A stretch of DNA of 63,761 nt from Bacillus salacetis (lineage in GTDB: Bacteria > Bacillota > Bacilli > Bacillales > Bacillaceae_B): the NCBI RefSeq assembly GCF_003581585.1, contig NZ_QXIR01000027.1:1-63761 (forward strand), read 5' to 3'. Below are positions 8,914-17,342 of the stretch, in pieces. The position numbers and the translations under genes were made by a program. Below the pieces are notes generated by a model. That model ran no database searches, was not told the origin of the DNA, and saw only the letters and a list, made by a program, of their open reading frames with translations. Numbering within the stretch: the stretch's first letter is position 1; every line of letters starts with the position of its first letter.

Positions 8914-9542
8914 CTTTGGACCCGCCTGCTCTTTGGTTCTATATAAAAATGCGATTCACCGAAACGGTCAGAAACCGTTTTTGAATGAGTAACCATGATG
9001 ACCGTCCCGCTTTGCTCCTTTACCGCTTTAAGAAATTCCCCCATCACTTCCCCTTCGGTTTCGGGATCCAAGGCAGAAGTCGGTTCATCAAGGAGATAGA
9101 CTCTTGGCTTCATAAGGTATACCCTCGCAAGAGCCAGCCTCTGCTTTTCGCCTCCGGACAGCTTATCTGCCGGTTCCTCCAACCGCTTTTCAAGCATGAC
9201 CATCCTGAGGGCATCCTCCAATTCAGCCGGGGAAGCTGGTTGTACCCTGGCAAATCTTAAACCGATCTGCAGATTATCTTCCACACTTCCCTCAAACATG
9301 ACAGGATTCTGCTGAAGCATAACAACTTTTCTCCTTAACTCGACAGAATCCATCGATTGCAGGTTTCGGTCATTGTAGAATACTTCCCCGCTGGTGGGTA
9401 CAAGCATTTTATTAAGGAATTTCAAGATGGTTGATTTCCCTGCACCGCTTGGACCGGTCATACAGGAAACCACACCATCCCCGAATTCCAAGTTGATGGA
9501 AGTAAGGATTCCATGGTAAGAAACATCATTCAATCTGAACAC
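8910..9542 (-). CDS. FetA/YbbL-type ABC transporter ATP-binding protein
   Basis: A 210-residue ATPase partner of the downstream FetB-like permease. Walker A GPSGAGKST, Q-loop MLQQNP, signature LSGGEKQRLALARV, Walker B YLLDEPTSALD and the H-loop VTHS are all present. I place the start at a GTG (9542), 5 bases after the GAGGTGA ribosome site. The longer ORF would begin at a GTG inside that site. Iron or another metal is the likely substrate by family. Confidence 0.85.
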   Translation of the reverse strand: MFRLNDVSYHGILTSINLEFGDGVVSCMTGPSGAGKSTILKFLNKMLVPTSGEVFYNDRNLQSMDSVELRRKVVMLQQNPVMFEGSVEDNLQIGLRFARVQPASPAELEDALRMVMLEKRLEEPADKLSGGEKQRLALARVYLMKPRVYLLDEPTSALDPETEGEVMGEFLKAVKEQSGTVIMVTHSKTVSDRFGESHFYIEPKSRRVQS

Positions 9543-9587
9543 CAAAATCACCTCTTTCTTATCGCTCAGTTGAAAATTTACCCAAAA

Positions 9588-9609
9588 AAAAGAGCACTTA
9601 TGCTCTTTT
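9588..9609 (-). terminator. Terminator of the MoxR/DUF58/DUF4129 operon
   Basis: AAAAGAGCA and TGCTCTTTT flank a CTTA loop; a T8 run follows on the minus strand. The stem overlaps the last codon of the DUF4129 gene. Confidence 0.75.
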
Positions 9610-10898
9610 TAAGGTTTCTTTGAAAATTCATTTTGCTCTATTCGATTGACAGCACGTTCTATCCCTTGTTTAAACAAGGCTAACTTATCGGGAGGGATCT
9701 CCTGGTCTCCATACCTGGCAGCCTCATATATATGGTAAAATTCCCAGCCCTCCTGAAAACCCATCCTGGAGAACCATTCTTGAATGGTTTCGCCATTCTG
9801 CCGCGGCCTCTTTTTTTCTTCCGCAAGTTTTTCAAGCATGAAAATACTCTTTCTGACTTCACTGTCCGGGCTGGAATACATAACATCCTGGATGACTTTC
9901 CCCCTGCCTGGCAGGATGGATTCTTTAAATGAAGAGTATCCAGCATTTCTCCTGGATTCATCCTCTTCCTTCCAGCCTTTATTTCTGAAGCTTCTCCAGA
10001 CATATAAGATTATGACAAGCAGCAGCAAGCCGGCCAAAGCCTCATCCCACCATGCAAAAGAAAGATCACCTCCATTTTGAAGCTGTTCCTGTGTAATTTC
10101 AGAAGGTGCTTCATCAGAATTCCTTAGAGACTCCCATCCTTCTGAAACACTCCCGGGAAGCATACCCATAACCCAGTCAATTATGATCCAAATAGGCTCA
10201 ATCAGAAAGGACAGAAGCCAGAACATCCATCCAAACCCCTTATTCAATAGACCGCTGACCGATTTACTCATAACGGCCGCCAGTACACAAAAACCAACCA
10301 AAACACCACTATAAACAATTGGAAGTTTGGCCGATTTGATCCTTGATGTCTTCTTTGAATGTTCTGAACTTTCTATATACCTCACAATATATGTACCTGC
10401 AGTGTAAAGAAGCATGCCGAACATGAAAATACTCAGTACAAAAACTGGAGGCTGCTTTTCATATATATTTTGATATGCCCAGGAAATGAGGGCAACAATC
10501 AATAGGGTCCCGATATATCCTCCGCCCAAATCGAATCGGGAATCCCTCTCCTCTTCAAGATGGAGGGAAACCCTCCAATGAAGCATCAATAGAATGAATA
10601 ACGAAAGCCACCATGGAAAACCAAGAAAGAACTGGCCAGTAAGAAATAAAGTTAACCCTATACCTGTAAAAATCAAATTAAATACCCTGCTGGAATCAAT
10701 CCCCATCCATATAAAAGGAAAGGTCAAAAGCAGGGAAAGGCTGATGAAAGGGATGCACCGGTATAAAAAGAAATACTCATCAGCAAAAAATGTGAGAAGT
10801 GCTGAGAGCATCAAAGCATCAGCGATCAACTTAATAGATACCCTTGAATAGTATGCATTCTTTCTTTTCAAGCGAATTTTCTGCTCTGCTGCTTCCAT
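9609..10898 (-). CDS. DUF4129-domain membrane protein, third gene of a MoxR operon
   Basis: 429 residues: about six transmembrane helices in the first 210 residues, another near 290, then a cytoplasmic C-terminal DUF4129-like region with PRQNGETIQEWFSRM. In related operons this gene encodes a transglutaminase-like TgpA; here no transglutaminase core (Cys-His-Asp) is visible. Its start lies inside the DUF58 gene, overlapping by 31 bases. Likely a membrane partner of the MoxR ATPase; function unproven. Confidence 0.75.
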   Translation of the reverse strand: MEAAEQKIRLKRKNAYYSRVSIKLIADALMLSALLTFFADEYFFLYRCIPFISLSLLLTFPFIWMGIDSSRVFNLIFTGIGLTLFLTGQFFLGFPWWLSLFILLMLHWRVSLHLEEERDSRFDLGGGYIGTLLIVALISWAYQNIYEKQPPVFVLSIFMFGMLLYTAGTYIVRYIESSEHSKKTSRIKSAKLPIVYSGVLVGFCVLAAVMSKSVSGLLNKGFGWMFWLLSFLIEPIWIIIDWVMGMLPGSVSEGWESLRNSDEAPSEITQEQLQNGGDLSFAWWDEALAGLLLLVIILYVWRSFRNKGWKEEDESRRNAGYSSFKESILPGRGKVIQDVMYSSPDSEVRKSIFMLEKLAEEKKRPRQNGETIQEWFSRMGFQEGWEFYHIYEAARYGDQEIPPDKLALFKQGIERAVNRIEQNEFSKKP

Positions 10899-12061
10899 TC
10901 CTGCAAAACTCCTTGTTCATTATGATAGACCAACTGAAAGATGGACACGTCCCTATTGCTCATCAAAGATAAAAGCCTTTCACTTTCACTATCCTGTTCC
11001 CCTATAGTAATAAGTACAGGAGGAACTTGATGATGCATGACCAGATATTGATACATCAAGCTGAAAGGAAAAGTGATATCATCTGTAGAAAGGACCGAAA
11101 GCATCTCAAGTGCCTTTTGCCTTTGTTTCTTCCCTTCTCCGGCAGGCAAATAATAAAATGGAGTACTATTTAAAGAACGAACATTGACCGCCAGAGCGAA
11201 AGGAATATCCTGCTTTGCAGCCATTTCAATAATGTAGGCTGTTCTTTCAATCAATTCCTCCAGCTTGCTGGTTATGGAGTAATGTGCTGATATATTCAGC
11301 GTAATCAGCCAATTCCTGCTTGTGGCCGGGGAATGAACTTTTGTCTGCAGGGTTTGCAGCCTGGCTGTCGCTTTCCAATTGATAGCCGCAAAACTATCAC
11401 CTGGGGCATAATCCCTTGTGCCTACCGGCTGAAACGGGTCATGAAACAGGGAATTATGAACTGCAAAATTCCCTTGTGTCTTGGTATGGGCAGAAGTAAA
11501 ACCTTCCACAGGTTTACCGTGAGGAAAAACCAAAATATCTGATTTCACCGGTTTACCATATTGAAGGTGTACTCCTCCGCTGCCAAACAAATTAGGAATA
11601 TCAACGGTGAGTTTCGCTACCCTTGCAAGTCCCCTTCTTCTCGCTTCTACAGGGAACCTGACATCTATCTTTTCGTTTTTGCTTAAAGAAAAGGGTATCT
11701 TCATCTCGATTATGCCTCCGGGAAATTCATCAAAGTCAATTCCAAGCGGAACGACCACGTCATCAAAACGGAGGATGATGGAACCGCTTAAAATCGGCAA
11801 TCCTGAATTCTCGAATGTAAATGACCAGTCCCCTTTATCACCCTTATTGAATTTTTCCCTGTTTCTTTCATTAGTGAATATTAGTTTCCTTCCTGCATGG
11901 TTGATATAAAGCTGAGAGCCATAAAATAAGGCAAATACCAGCAGAAAAATTGAGAGAAGCAATATGTTCTGCAAAATCAGTCCCAGAAACGCCAAGAACA
12001 AACACAGGAAGATGCAGGCGGATAAAATATTGGATTCGGTCGTCTCTCTTTTCCACTCCAA
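10868..12061 (-). CDS. DUF58 protein (vWA-like fold)
   Basis: 397 residues with two N-terminal transmembrane helices (about 13-55) and a large domain. The family hallmark FQPVGTRDYAPGDSFAAINWKATAR is near residue 215. DUF58 proteins accompany MoxR AAA+ ATPases and are thought to be their chaperoned partners. It is 2 bases downstream of the moxR stop and overlaps the DUF4129 gene, so the three are co-transcribed. Confidence 0.85.
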   Translation of the reverse strand: MEWKRETTESNILSACIFLCLFLAFLGLILQNILLLSIFLLVFALFYGSQLYINHAGRKLIFTNERNREKFNKGDKGDWSFTFENSGLPILSGSIILRFDDVVVPLGIDFDEFPGGIIEMKIPFSLSKNEKIDVRFPVEARRRGLARVAKLTVDIPNLFGSGGVHLQYGKPVKSDILVFPHGKPVEGFTSAHTKTQGNFAVHNSLFHDPFQPVGTRDYAPGDSFAAINWKATARLQTLQTKVHSPATSRNWLITLNISAHYSITSKLEELIERTAYIIEMAAKQDIPFALAVNVRSLNSTPFYYLPAGEGKKQRQKALEMLSVLSTDDITFPFSLMYQYLVMHHQVPPVLITIGEQDSESERLLSLMSNRDVSIFQLVYHNEQGVLQEWKQQSRKFA

Positions 12062-12063
12062 TG

Positions 12064-12996
12064 TTAAACCCTCGATTCTACTGGAACTAAAACATCCTCG
12101 ATGAGTTCTTCCATCACCCGTTCATTCGTTTTAGTCAATGACGCCTCAGGTGTGAGGGATATTCTGTGGCTCAGCACGTATGCGGCCATCTTTTTGACAT
12201 CTTCCGGGGTCACATAAGCTCTTTCGCTGATGAATGCCATTCCTTGTGATGCTCTCAGCAGAGCAAGGCTTGCGCGGGGGCTTACCCCGAGTTCGATCAA
12301 TTCATGTTCCCTTGTTTTCCTTGAAATCTGTAATATGTATGATTCAATGTCTTCTGAAACATGAATTCTTTTCACCTGCTTCGAACACTCCTTAAGTTCT
12401 TCAGGAGTAATGACAGGCTGAACATCTTCAAGCGGCTGCCTTTCTTTGAACCTTCTTAACATTTCCCTTTCACTTTCAAACTCCGGATAGGAAATGGGGA
12501 CTTTCATTAAGAATCTGTCAAGCTGAGCTGCAGGAAGAGGAAAGGTTCCCTGTTGTGATTCCACTGGGTTCTGTGTAGCAAGTACAATGAAAGGATCTTC
12601 CAGCTTCAGGGTGCTCCCTTCAATGGTAACCTGCTTTTCTTCCATGACTTCAAGGAGGCTGGATTGAGTCCTCGGCGTCGCCCTGTTTATTTCATCAGCA
12701 AGCAGAACATTTGTTACGACCGGTCCCGGGCGCAATTCAAATTCTTTTTCCTTTGGGTTAAAGTATTGAATACCAGTTACGTCACTTGGAAGGACATCCG
12801 GTGTAAACTGGATCCTGCGGAAACTTGATTGGACACATCCCGCAAATGTTTTTGCAAGCATGGTTTTCCCTGTACCAGGGACACTTTCAAACAGGATATG
12901 TCCTCCCTGAAGCAGTGCAATGCTCAGTATTTCTATTTCTTTGTCCATCCCAATCATGACTTTGCCTATCTCTTTTTTCAGCCTGTCTATAAACAT
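12064..12996 (-). CDS. MoxR-family AAA+ ATPase
   Basis: 310 residues. Walker A ESVPGTGKTMLAKT (near 36), Walker B/sensor VLLADEINRATPRTQSSLLEVMEE, sensor 1 VLATQNPVE and arginine-finger region LDRFLMK identify a MoxR chaperone-like ATPase. The lid carries GVSPRASLAL, typical of the family. First gene of a three-gene operon (MoxR, DUF58, DUF4129). MoxR proteins usually assist assembly of metal- or vWA-containing partners. Confidence 0.92.
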   Translation of the reverse strand: MFIDRLKKEIGKVMIGMDKEIEILSIALLQGGHILFESVPGTGKTMLAKTFAGCVQSSFRRIQFTPDVLPSDVTGIQYFNPKEKEFELRPGPVVTNVLLADEINRATPRTQSSLLEVMEEKQVTIEGSTLKLEDPFIVLATQNPVESQQGTFPLPAAQLDRFLMKVPISYPEFESEREMLRRFKERQPLEDVQPVITPEELKECSKQVKRIHVSEDIESYILQISRKTREHELIELGVSPRASLALLRASQGMAFISERAYVTPEDVKKMAAYVLSHRISLTPEASLTKTNERVMEELIEDVLVPVESRV

Positions 12997-13132
12997 ATTG
13001 GCCCCCCATTCTTAAATGAATTATATCACAAAAACGTTTATCTTTTAAAATATTCCAAATTTTCTTCGTTTATTGCATCACTGCTTATGTTCCTCTAAAA
13101 TGAATAAAAAAGATGAATTGGGTGGTGAGCGA

Positions 13133-13504
13133 GTGAAACCATTTAAACGCGATGAATCCTTTCGCTATACTTTTAAAGACCCCTATCCCGGCAAATTTCA
13201 ATTGATGATACAGAAAGAAAATGAAATTGTATCATCAAAAGAGGGACATCTGTATGTTCTTGATCTCAGTCCCAAAGGCATGAAATTCAAAACAGAATTT
13301 AACCTGCCAGTAGACCGCTTTGATATTGACATGGAAATCCATCTGAAAATGAACGGACATGAATTGGCTGTAGCCGGCCATCCTATCTGGAGAAGGCCCT
13401 CAGGAACTGGGTTCATGTATGGATTCCAATCGATTGAAGATTCAGAGACTGAGCAGGAGATCATTGATTCGTTGAAGTCCTTCACAAAAACTTTCTTTAT
13501 ATAG
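13133..13504 (+). CDS. PilZ-domain protein (c-di-GMP binding candidate)
   Basis: About 123 residues. Starting at GTG (13133), just after GGTGGTGAGCGA, gives KPFKRDESFRYTF, supplying the arginines of a PilZ RxxxR switch. The second signature, (D/N)xSxxG, is present as DLSPKGMKF. An upstream in-frame ATG (13100) lacks a ribosome site. It probably senses cyclic di-GMP; the only EAL gene in the window is at 38948. Confidence 0.75.
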   Translation: MKPFKRDESFRYTFKDPYPGKFQLMIQKENEIVSSKEGHLYVLDLSPKGMKFKTEFNLPVDRFDIDMEIHLKMNGHELAVAGHPIWRRPSGTGFMYGFQSIEDSETEQEIIDSLKSFTKTFFI

Positions 13505-13545
13505 ATTGCTCCTCAAGGAGAGTTTGGAAATTAGTGTTCATAAAA

Positions 13546-13684
13546 AGCTTTTTACGTATATAGCATTTTTTTCGCAAAAGAATGATCAGCGCTTTTGGTT
13601 CCTGCTCACCGTCGTTTTTACGGCGGATTACCAGGATATTAATTGAATTCTATATTGAAAGCAACAATGTTTACGAATAGAGCA
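13546..13684 (+). mobile_element. MITE-like repeat, decayed copy (about 139 bp)
   Basis: The left end, AGCTTTTTACGTATATAGCA, aligns with the family terminus. The right end (ACCAGGATATTAATTGAA, GCAACAATGTTTACGAATAGAGC split over 13631-13684) is well preserved. The centre is shortened. It ends exactly at the A9 tract of the next terminator. Confidence 0.7.
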
Positions 13685-13690
13685 AAAAAA

Positions 13691-13718
13691 AAGAAGCAGT
13701 CACTCCCTGCTTCTTTTT
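13691..13718. terminator. Bidirectional terminator after the PilZ gene
   Basis: AAGAAGCAG pairs with CTGCTTCTT. An A-rich run lies on the left and TTTTT on the right, so it can work on either strand. Confidence 0.7.
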
Positions 13719-13810
13719 GCATCAAATTTTACAAAATATTTAGACTTCACTTTAACTTAATGCATATTTAACCCTTACGATGATAGTAACCGACCAGTGG
13801 AGGGTTGACT

Positions 13811-13891
13811 ATGTCATTGAGTATTGTGCTCCCAATCATTTTTGTATGGTGCGTCGGCATCATCAATATTATACTTTTGAAAAAAGAATAA
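13811..13891 (+). CDS. 26-residue single-pass membrane peptide
   Basis: ATG at 13811 follows GGAGGG by 6 bases and encodes MSLSIVLPIIFVWCVGIINI then ILLKKE. The product is a hydrophobic helix with a short basic tail, ending 5 bases before the convergent SDR gene. It could be a small regulatory membrane protein or a toxin-like peptide; no antitoxin RNA or homologue is recognised. Confidence 0.45.
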   Translation: MSLSIVLPIIFVWCVGIINIILLKKE

Positions 13892-13896
13892 GAAGA

Positions 13897-14637
13897 TCAG
13901 TGTTCATATATCATTTTCCTGGTCATCCCGCCATCAATTACAAGATTTTCACCATTAATGAAATTATTCTCCTCATGGCACAGGAAAAGACATGCCCTGG
14001 CAACATCTTCAGGCTTTCCGACACGGTTGGATGGATGCTGAAAATGATCGGCTTCTCTCAGGGAATCATAATCACCCGTTTCAATCCAGCCGGGACTGAT
14101 ACTGTTTACACGTATATTATACTCACTCAGCGTAATGGCTAAAGCATGGGTTATTGAATAAATCCCGCCCTTGCTTGCAGAGTAGGCTTCAGTATTCGCT
14201 TCTGACATGGCTGCCCTCGTTGAAGCCATATTGATTATGGTGCCGCCAGATTCTTTCATAAGAGAGGCTGCCTCTTTACTGAAATAAAATACACTGCTCA
14301 AATTAGTCGATATCACTTCATCCCAGTCACTTGTTTCCATTTCCCAAAAATCTTTGAACTTTGAGATGCCGGCATTGTTAATCAGAACGTCAATCTTTTC
14401 ATACTCGGCTTTTATCTCCCTGAATATTTTTTCTACTTCCTGGGGATCTGCAACATCGCATTGTTTATATATGACTTTACCCCCGGCCTCATTTAATTCC
14501 CTTGATAAGCTCAGGCCCTTTTTCTTCTGTTTGTCAACAAGGATAACAGTGTATCCACCCTTGCTGAATTCATTCACTATGGCTTTGCCGATCCCTTGGG
14601 CTCCGCCTGTTACTATCACCAGTTTTTCATGTTTCAT
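13897..14637 (-). CDS. Short-chain dehydrogenase/reductase
   Basis: A 246-residue classical SDR. TGGAQGIGKAI is the cofactor glycine motif (near residue 8), NNAG follows in VLINNAGIS, then the catalytic serine in INMASTRAAM and YSASKGG. The C-terminal NGENLVIDGG block is standard. The start chosen (14637) has AGGAGGG 6 bases upstream; the longer ORF has none. B. subtilis has an SDR (ykvO) in this neighbourhood, but orthology is not shown. Confidence 0.88.
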   Translation of the reverse strand: MKHEKLVIVTGGAQGIGKAIVNEFSKGGYTVILVDKQKKKGLSLSRELNEAGGKVIYKQCDVADPQEVEKIFREIKAEYEKIDVLINNAGISKFKDFWEMETSDWDEVISTNLSSVFYFSKEAASLMKESGGTIINMASTRAAMSEANTEAYSASKGGIYSITHALAITLSEYNIRVNSISPGWIETGDYDSLREADHFQHPSNRVGKPEDVARACLFLCHEENNFINGENLVIDGGMTRKMIYEH

Positions 14638-14709
14638 CTTAAGCCCTCCTTTTTGTTCATTTTTCCTTATTCTCTTTTTCACAAACCCTTGTGCCGTCCA
14701 TTCAATAAA

Positions 14710-14733
14710 AAAATCTGCCCACTATGAGCAGAT
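14710..14733 (-). terminator. Terminator of the 64-aa gene
   Basis: ATCTGC pairs with GCAGAT; T7 follows on the minus strand. Confidence 0.7.
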
Positions 14734-14734
14734 C

Positions 14735-14929
14735 TTAACTTCTTGGTTTTTCCATATAAGTATAAATGATATCTCCGCCCTGCTGAGCAATCCCTCTAAA
14801 ATGCTTAAAATCTTCCTGAGCGATAAGATGCTTCCTGAAGTGCAAAAAGTCAGTCTTCTGCACCCTGTACTCCTCTATTCCTCCACTTCTTAATTCATCC
14901 AATATTGCCAAAACTTCCTGATCTCCCAT
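14735..14929 (-). CDS. Small conserved-looking protein, function unknown
   Basis: A 64-residue protein (MGDQEVLAILDELRSGG... YTYMEKPRS) with a very strong GGGAGGGAGG ribosome site and its own terminator. It contains EDFKHFRGIAQQGGDIIYTY, which looks like a compact folded domain. I do not recognise the family. Confidence 0.65.
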   Translation of the reverse strand: MGDQEVLAILDELRSGGIEEYRVQKTDFLHFRKHLIAQEDFKHFRGIAQQGGDIIYTYMEKPRS

Positions 14930-15180
14930 ATAGCTTCCCTCCCTCCCTTTTTAATATTATCATTAGTGTACTATAATTGTTTTCAACTTTCATTTTATCA
15001 CCTGGAATAACGGACAGGGAAATCCACCGTTTCCTGCAGTCAAAATCTCAGAAAACCATTTTCTTTTACAAATTAACAGATTATTAGAATAATATTTCGT
15101 AAAGCCCTTTACCTTTTTGTTATTTTAAGGCAAACTGTAATTAATTGTTTCTGAAACTTTTGACAAAGGAGAGAGTGTTT

Positions 15181-15360
15181 GTGAAGAAAGCAGAAGTAGG
15201 TAATCTAATTGAATTCCGTGATGGCTTAAAAGGCATCGTTGAGAAAGTGAACGAGAATTCTGTCATCGTTGACCTGACATTCATGGAGAATTACCGCGAC
15301 CTTGAGTTGGAAGAAAAAACAGTTGTCAATCATAAAAATTATAAAATCATTGAATCATAA
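15181..15360 (+). CDS. ykvS: YkvS, DUF2187 small protein
   Basis: 59 residues from a GTG start with AAAGGAGAG upstream. The sequence (VGNLIEFRDGLKGIVEKV, VIVDLTFMENY, NHKNYKIIES) is a short KOW/SH3-like beta barrel of the DUF2187 family, as in B. subtilis YkvS. Function unknown. It is a single-gene unit with its own terminator. Confidence 0.8.
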   Translation: MKKAEVGNLIEFRDGLKGIVEKVNENSVIVDLTFMENYRDLELEEKTVVNHKNYKIIES

Positions 15361-15366
15361 CAGGAC

Positions 15367-15408
15367 AAAGCCAGGCAGCCCATATGGAGTGCCCGGCTTT
15401 TCTTTTTT
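15367..15408 (+). terminator. Terminator of ykvS
   Basis: AAAGCCAGGCA (15367-15377) pairs with TGCCCGGCTTT (15390-15400) with one mismatch. A T run up to 15408 follows, and the mobile repeat begins at the next base. Confidence 0.75.
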
Positions 15409-15596
15409 GGCTCTCTTCGTAAACTTTGTTGTTATTCAATATAAATTTCAAATAATATCCTGATAAACCGTCACAAAAACTCCGGTGAGCAGGAACCAAA
15501 AGAGCTGATCATTCTCTTAGAGAGTAAAACCCTGGGATACAGGCGAAAAATCCTGGCCGTAAATTTTTTCTAAAACACTAAAGATGAAAAAACAGT
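15409..15596 (-). mobile_element. MITE-like repeat, diverged copy
   Basis: GGCTCTCTTCGTAAACTTTG starts the element; TTTCAAATAATATCCTG, CCGGTGAGCAGG and GAGAGTAAAACCCTGG follow in family order. The far end (near AAAAAACAG, 15586-15595) is worn. It lies in the T tract of the ykvS terminator. The rest of the 458-base gap to 15818 holds another partial copy (about 15639-15690, GGGAAAATCCGGC...CGAAAACAGC) and nothing else recognised. Confidence 0.75.
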
Positions 15597-15818
15597 ATAG
15601 GTTCCGCCCTGTTTAAGGAAAGACCTAATACCGAAAGGGAAAATCCGGCTTTCGGGACCTTTTCGAAAACAGCAAGAGTTCATAATCATTCCAAAAGAAG
15701 AAAGTACTGCTATGGAATAATGCTGCAGGACTCATGAAAGATTCTTATAAAATCGCTTTTTTGATACAAACATTCCAGTCATTCCCTCAATACCTGCCAG
15801 TGAACTGTATAAAAGGAA

Positions 15819-15944
15819 TTACTTACTGCCCTTTGAAAGACTTTCTCCTTCAAGCTCTTTAAAAGACTCAACCTTTCCGTGAGGATGCTGTTCCTGTTTT
15901 CTTGCATTCCATTGCCTTTCTTTTTCTTGCTTTGATTTCGTCAT
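15819..15944 (-). CDS. 41-residue basic protein, function unknown
   Basis: Starts MTKSKQEKERQWNARKQEQH and ends SLSKGSK, with a near-perfect AAAGGAGGT ribosome site 8 bases upstream. Its HPHGKVESFKELE segment resembles short Bacillus proteins grouped as DUF6254, as far as I recall. Highly charged and probably soluble. Real gene likely, role unknown. Confidence 0.6.
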   Translation of the reverse strand: MTKSKQEKERQWNARKQEQHPHGKVESFKELEGESLSKGSK

Positions 15945-16005
15945 GTTACATACCTCCTTTCAGTCATTTCTATGGTGCCTGATTTCTCAATGTTTATTCC
16001 TTCCC

Positions 16006-17046
16006 TCAAAGCCTTGTCTCTGCCGGTTTCATCCATAACAGGATGATGAACAACAAGCTCAGATAACCAAAAAGGGGATATAAGTAGGATAGAAGCTGGC
16101 TGTATTCGAAGAAACTCAATAGGTATACGAAACCAAAAATGCCGAGTGTAATGAAGATTCTCCTCCCATTCCAGTAATTGGCCAATTGTTTCTCAAGCCC
16201 GAACACTCCGCCTATTATCGAAGTGAATATCTCTCCAAAGATAATGAAAATGTAGATACCATACAAACTGCCCGCCAGGCTTTTCATGACAACCGCCATT
16301 GGAATTTCATAGGTTGTTACATGCGGGATCATTACCAGGGTGAAATGACTGGAAACCAGTATAATGGTAAGCAGGACTCCTCCAAGTATCCCCCCGTATT
16401 TCACCGTTTTGATATCTTTGATTTCCGCCGCAACCGGCACAAGGACTGCCTGTGCCATCGCCAGGTTGAATGCAGCATATGAAAAAGGACTGATGACCGC
16501 TTTCCATCCATCGTCTGCGTGAGGTATTTTCATAATCGCTTCAAGAAATTCCGGTTTAAATATAGTGGCAAACATGATGGATATATTAAAAATGATCATA
16601 GCAGGGACAACGAGAGTGTTGACTGCGAACAACCCCTTCATTCCCACAGCCATTACAATGAGTCCCAGGAAAATGGACAGCAGGACCCCTGTCTGTTTAT
16701 TCATATTCAACTGTTCTTCAAAAACCGCTCCCGCACCTGACAGCATGACTGCGGTTACACCAAGAAGCATCAGCATCATAAGGATATTCATGAATTTCGA
16801 AAACCACTTCCCGAACAAGTACTCGTTAAATTGCTCGTAGGATACTGCTTTGATTTCATGTGCTTTCACCATTATCTTTGAACCAAGGAATATAAATAAA
16901 TAACCGCTGATAAGGATGCCGATCAATCCAATGAAACCAAAACGGGTGAAGAACTCCACAATCTCCCTTCCCGTTGCAAAACCTGCTCCAATAATTGTGC
17001 CTACATAAACTGCCGCTAATTGAAATACACCGCTCCATCTCTTCAT
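16006..17046 (-). CDS. ykvI: YkvI-family membrane transporter
   Basis: 346 residues with about ten transmembrane helices, starting MKRWSGVFQLAAVYVGTIIG. The AGFATGREIVEFF motif in the first helix region is typical of the YkvI group, distantly related to APC/LeuT-like carriers. Substrate unknown. Divergent from clpE, as in B. subtilis where the two are also neighbours. Confidence 0.85.
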   Translation of the reverse strand: MKRWSGVFQLAAVYVGTIIGAGFATGREIVEFFTRFGFIGLIGILISGYLFIFLGSKIMVKAHEIKAVSYEQFNEYLFGKWFSKFMNILMMLMLLGVTAVMLSGAGAVFEEQLNMNKQTGVLLSIFLGLIVMAVGMKGLFAVNTLVVPAMIIFNISIMFATIFKPEFLEAIMKIPHADDGWKAVISPFSYAAFNLAMAQAVLVPVAAEIKDIKTVKYGGILGGVLLTIILVSSHFTLVMIPHVTTYEIPMAVVMKSLAGSLYGIYIFIIFGEIFTSIIGGVFGLEKQLANYWNGRRIFITLGIFGFVYLLSFFEYSQLLSYLYPLFGYLSLLFIILLWMKPAETRL

Positions 17047-17200
17047 CTATTCACCTCATTGATCTGCTTGTTGAAACGCTATTGCTGGCTGAAATACGGC
17101 CTTAATTTAAGTAACCCGCTATTAAACCTTATGTACAAGCATGCCATTTAAGAAGTACAAACCTGGTTCTTAAAAGGAAATAATTACCTTGATCCAGCGC

Positions 17201-17229
17201 TTGAAAGTCAAAGTTAGTCAAAGTATAAT
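17201..17229 (+). promoter_or_regulatory. clpE promoter overlapped by a CtsR box
   Basis: TTGAAA (17201-17206), 17-bp spacer, TATAAT (17224-17229). The spacer is almost filled by AGTCAAA-GTT-AGTCAAA (17206-17222), matching the tandem heptad that CtsR binds. Repression by CtsR with release on heat or protein stress is the expected control. Confidence 0.85.
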
Positions 17230-17289
17230 GAACATTAGATCAGGAATGATCAAACATTAAGTATATCAATTCTTTTTTTATATAAAATT

Positions 17290-17312
17290 AGTCAAAGTTA
17301 ATCAAAGTCAAA
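17290..17312 (+). promoter_or_regulatory. Second CtsR box of clpE
   Basis: AGTCAAA-GTT-AATCAAA followed directly by GTCAAA lies 30 bases ahead of clpE, downstream of the promoter. Several CtsR sites ahead of clpE are also known in B. subtilis. Confidence 0.75.
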
Positions 17313-17342
17313 ATACTTCATATCTGACTGGAGGAATAATAT

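Noticed and set aside
15595..15818. Second complete mobile repeat after the copy at 15409
   Set aside because: Only a fragment near 15639-15690 aligns; ends and target duplication are absent.
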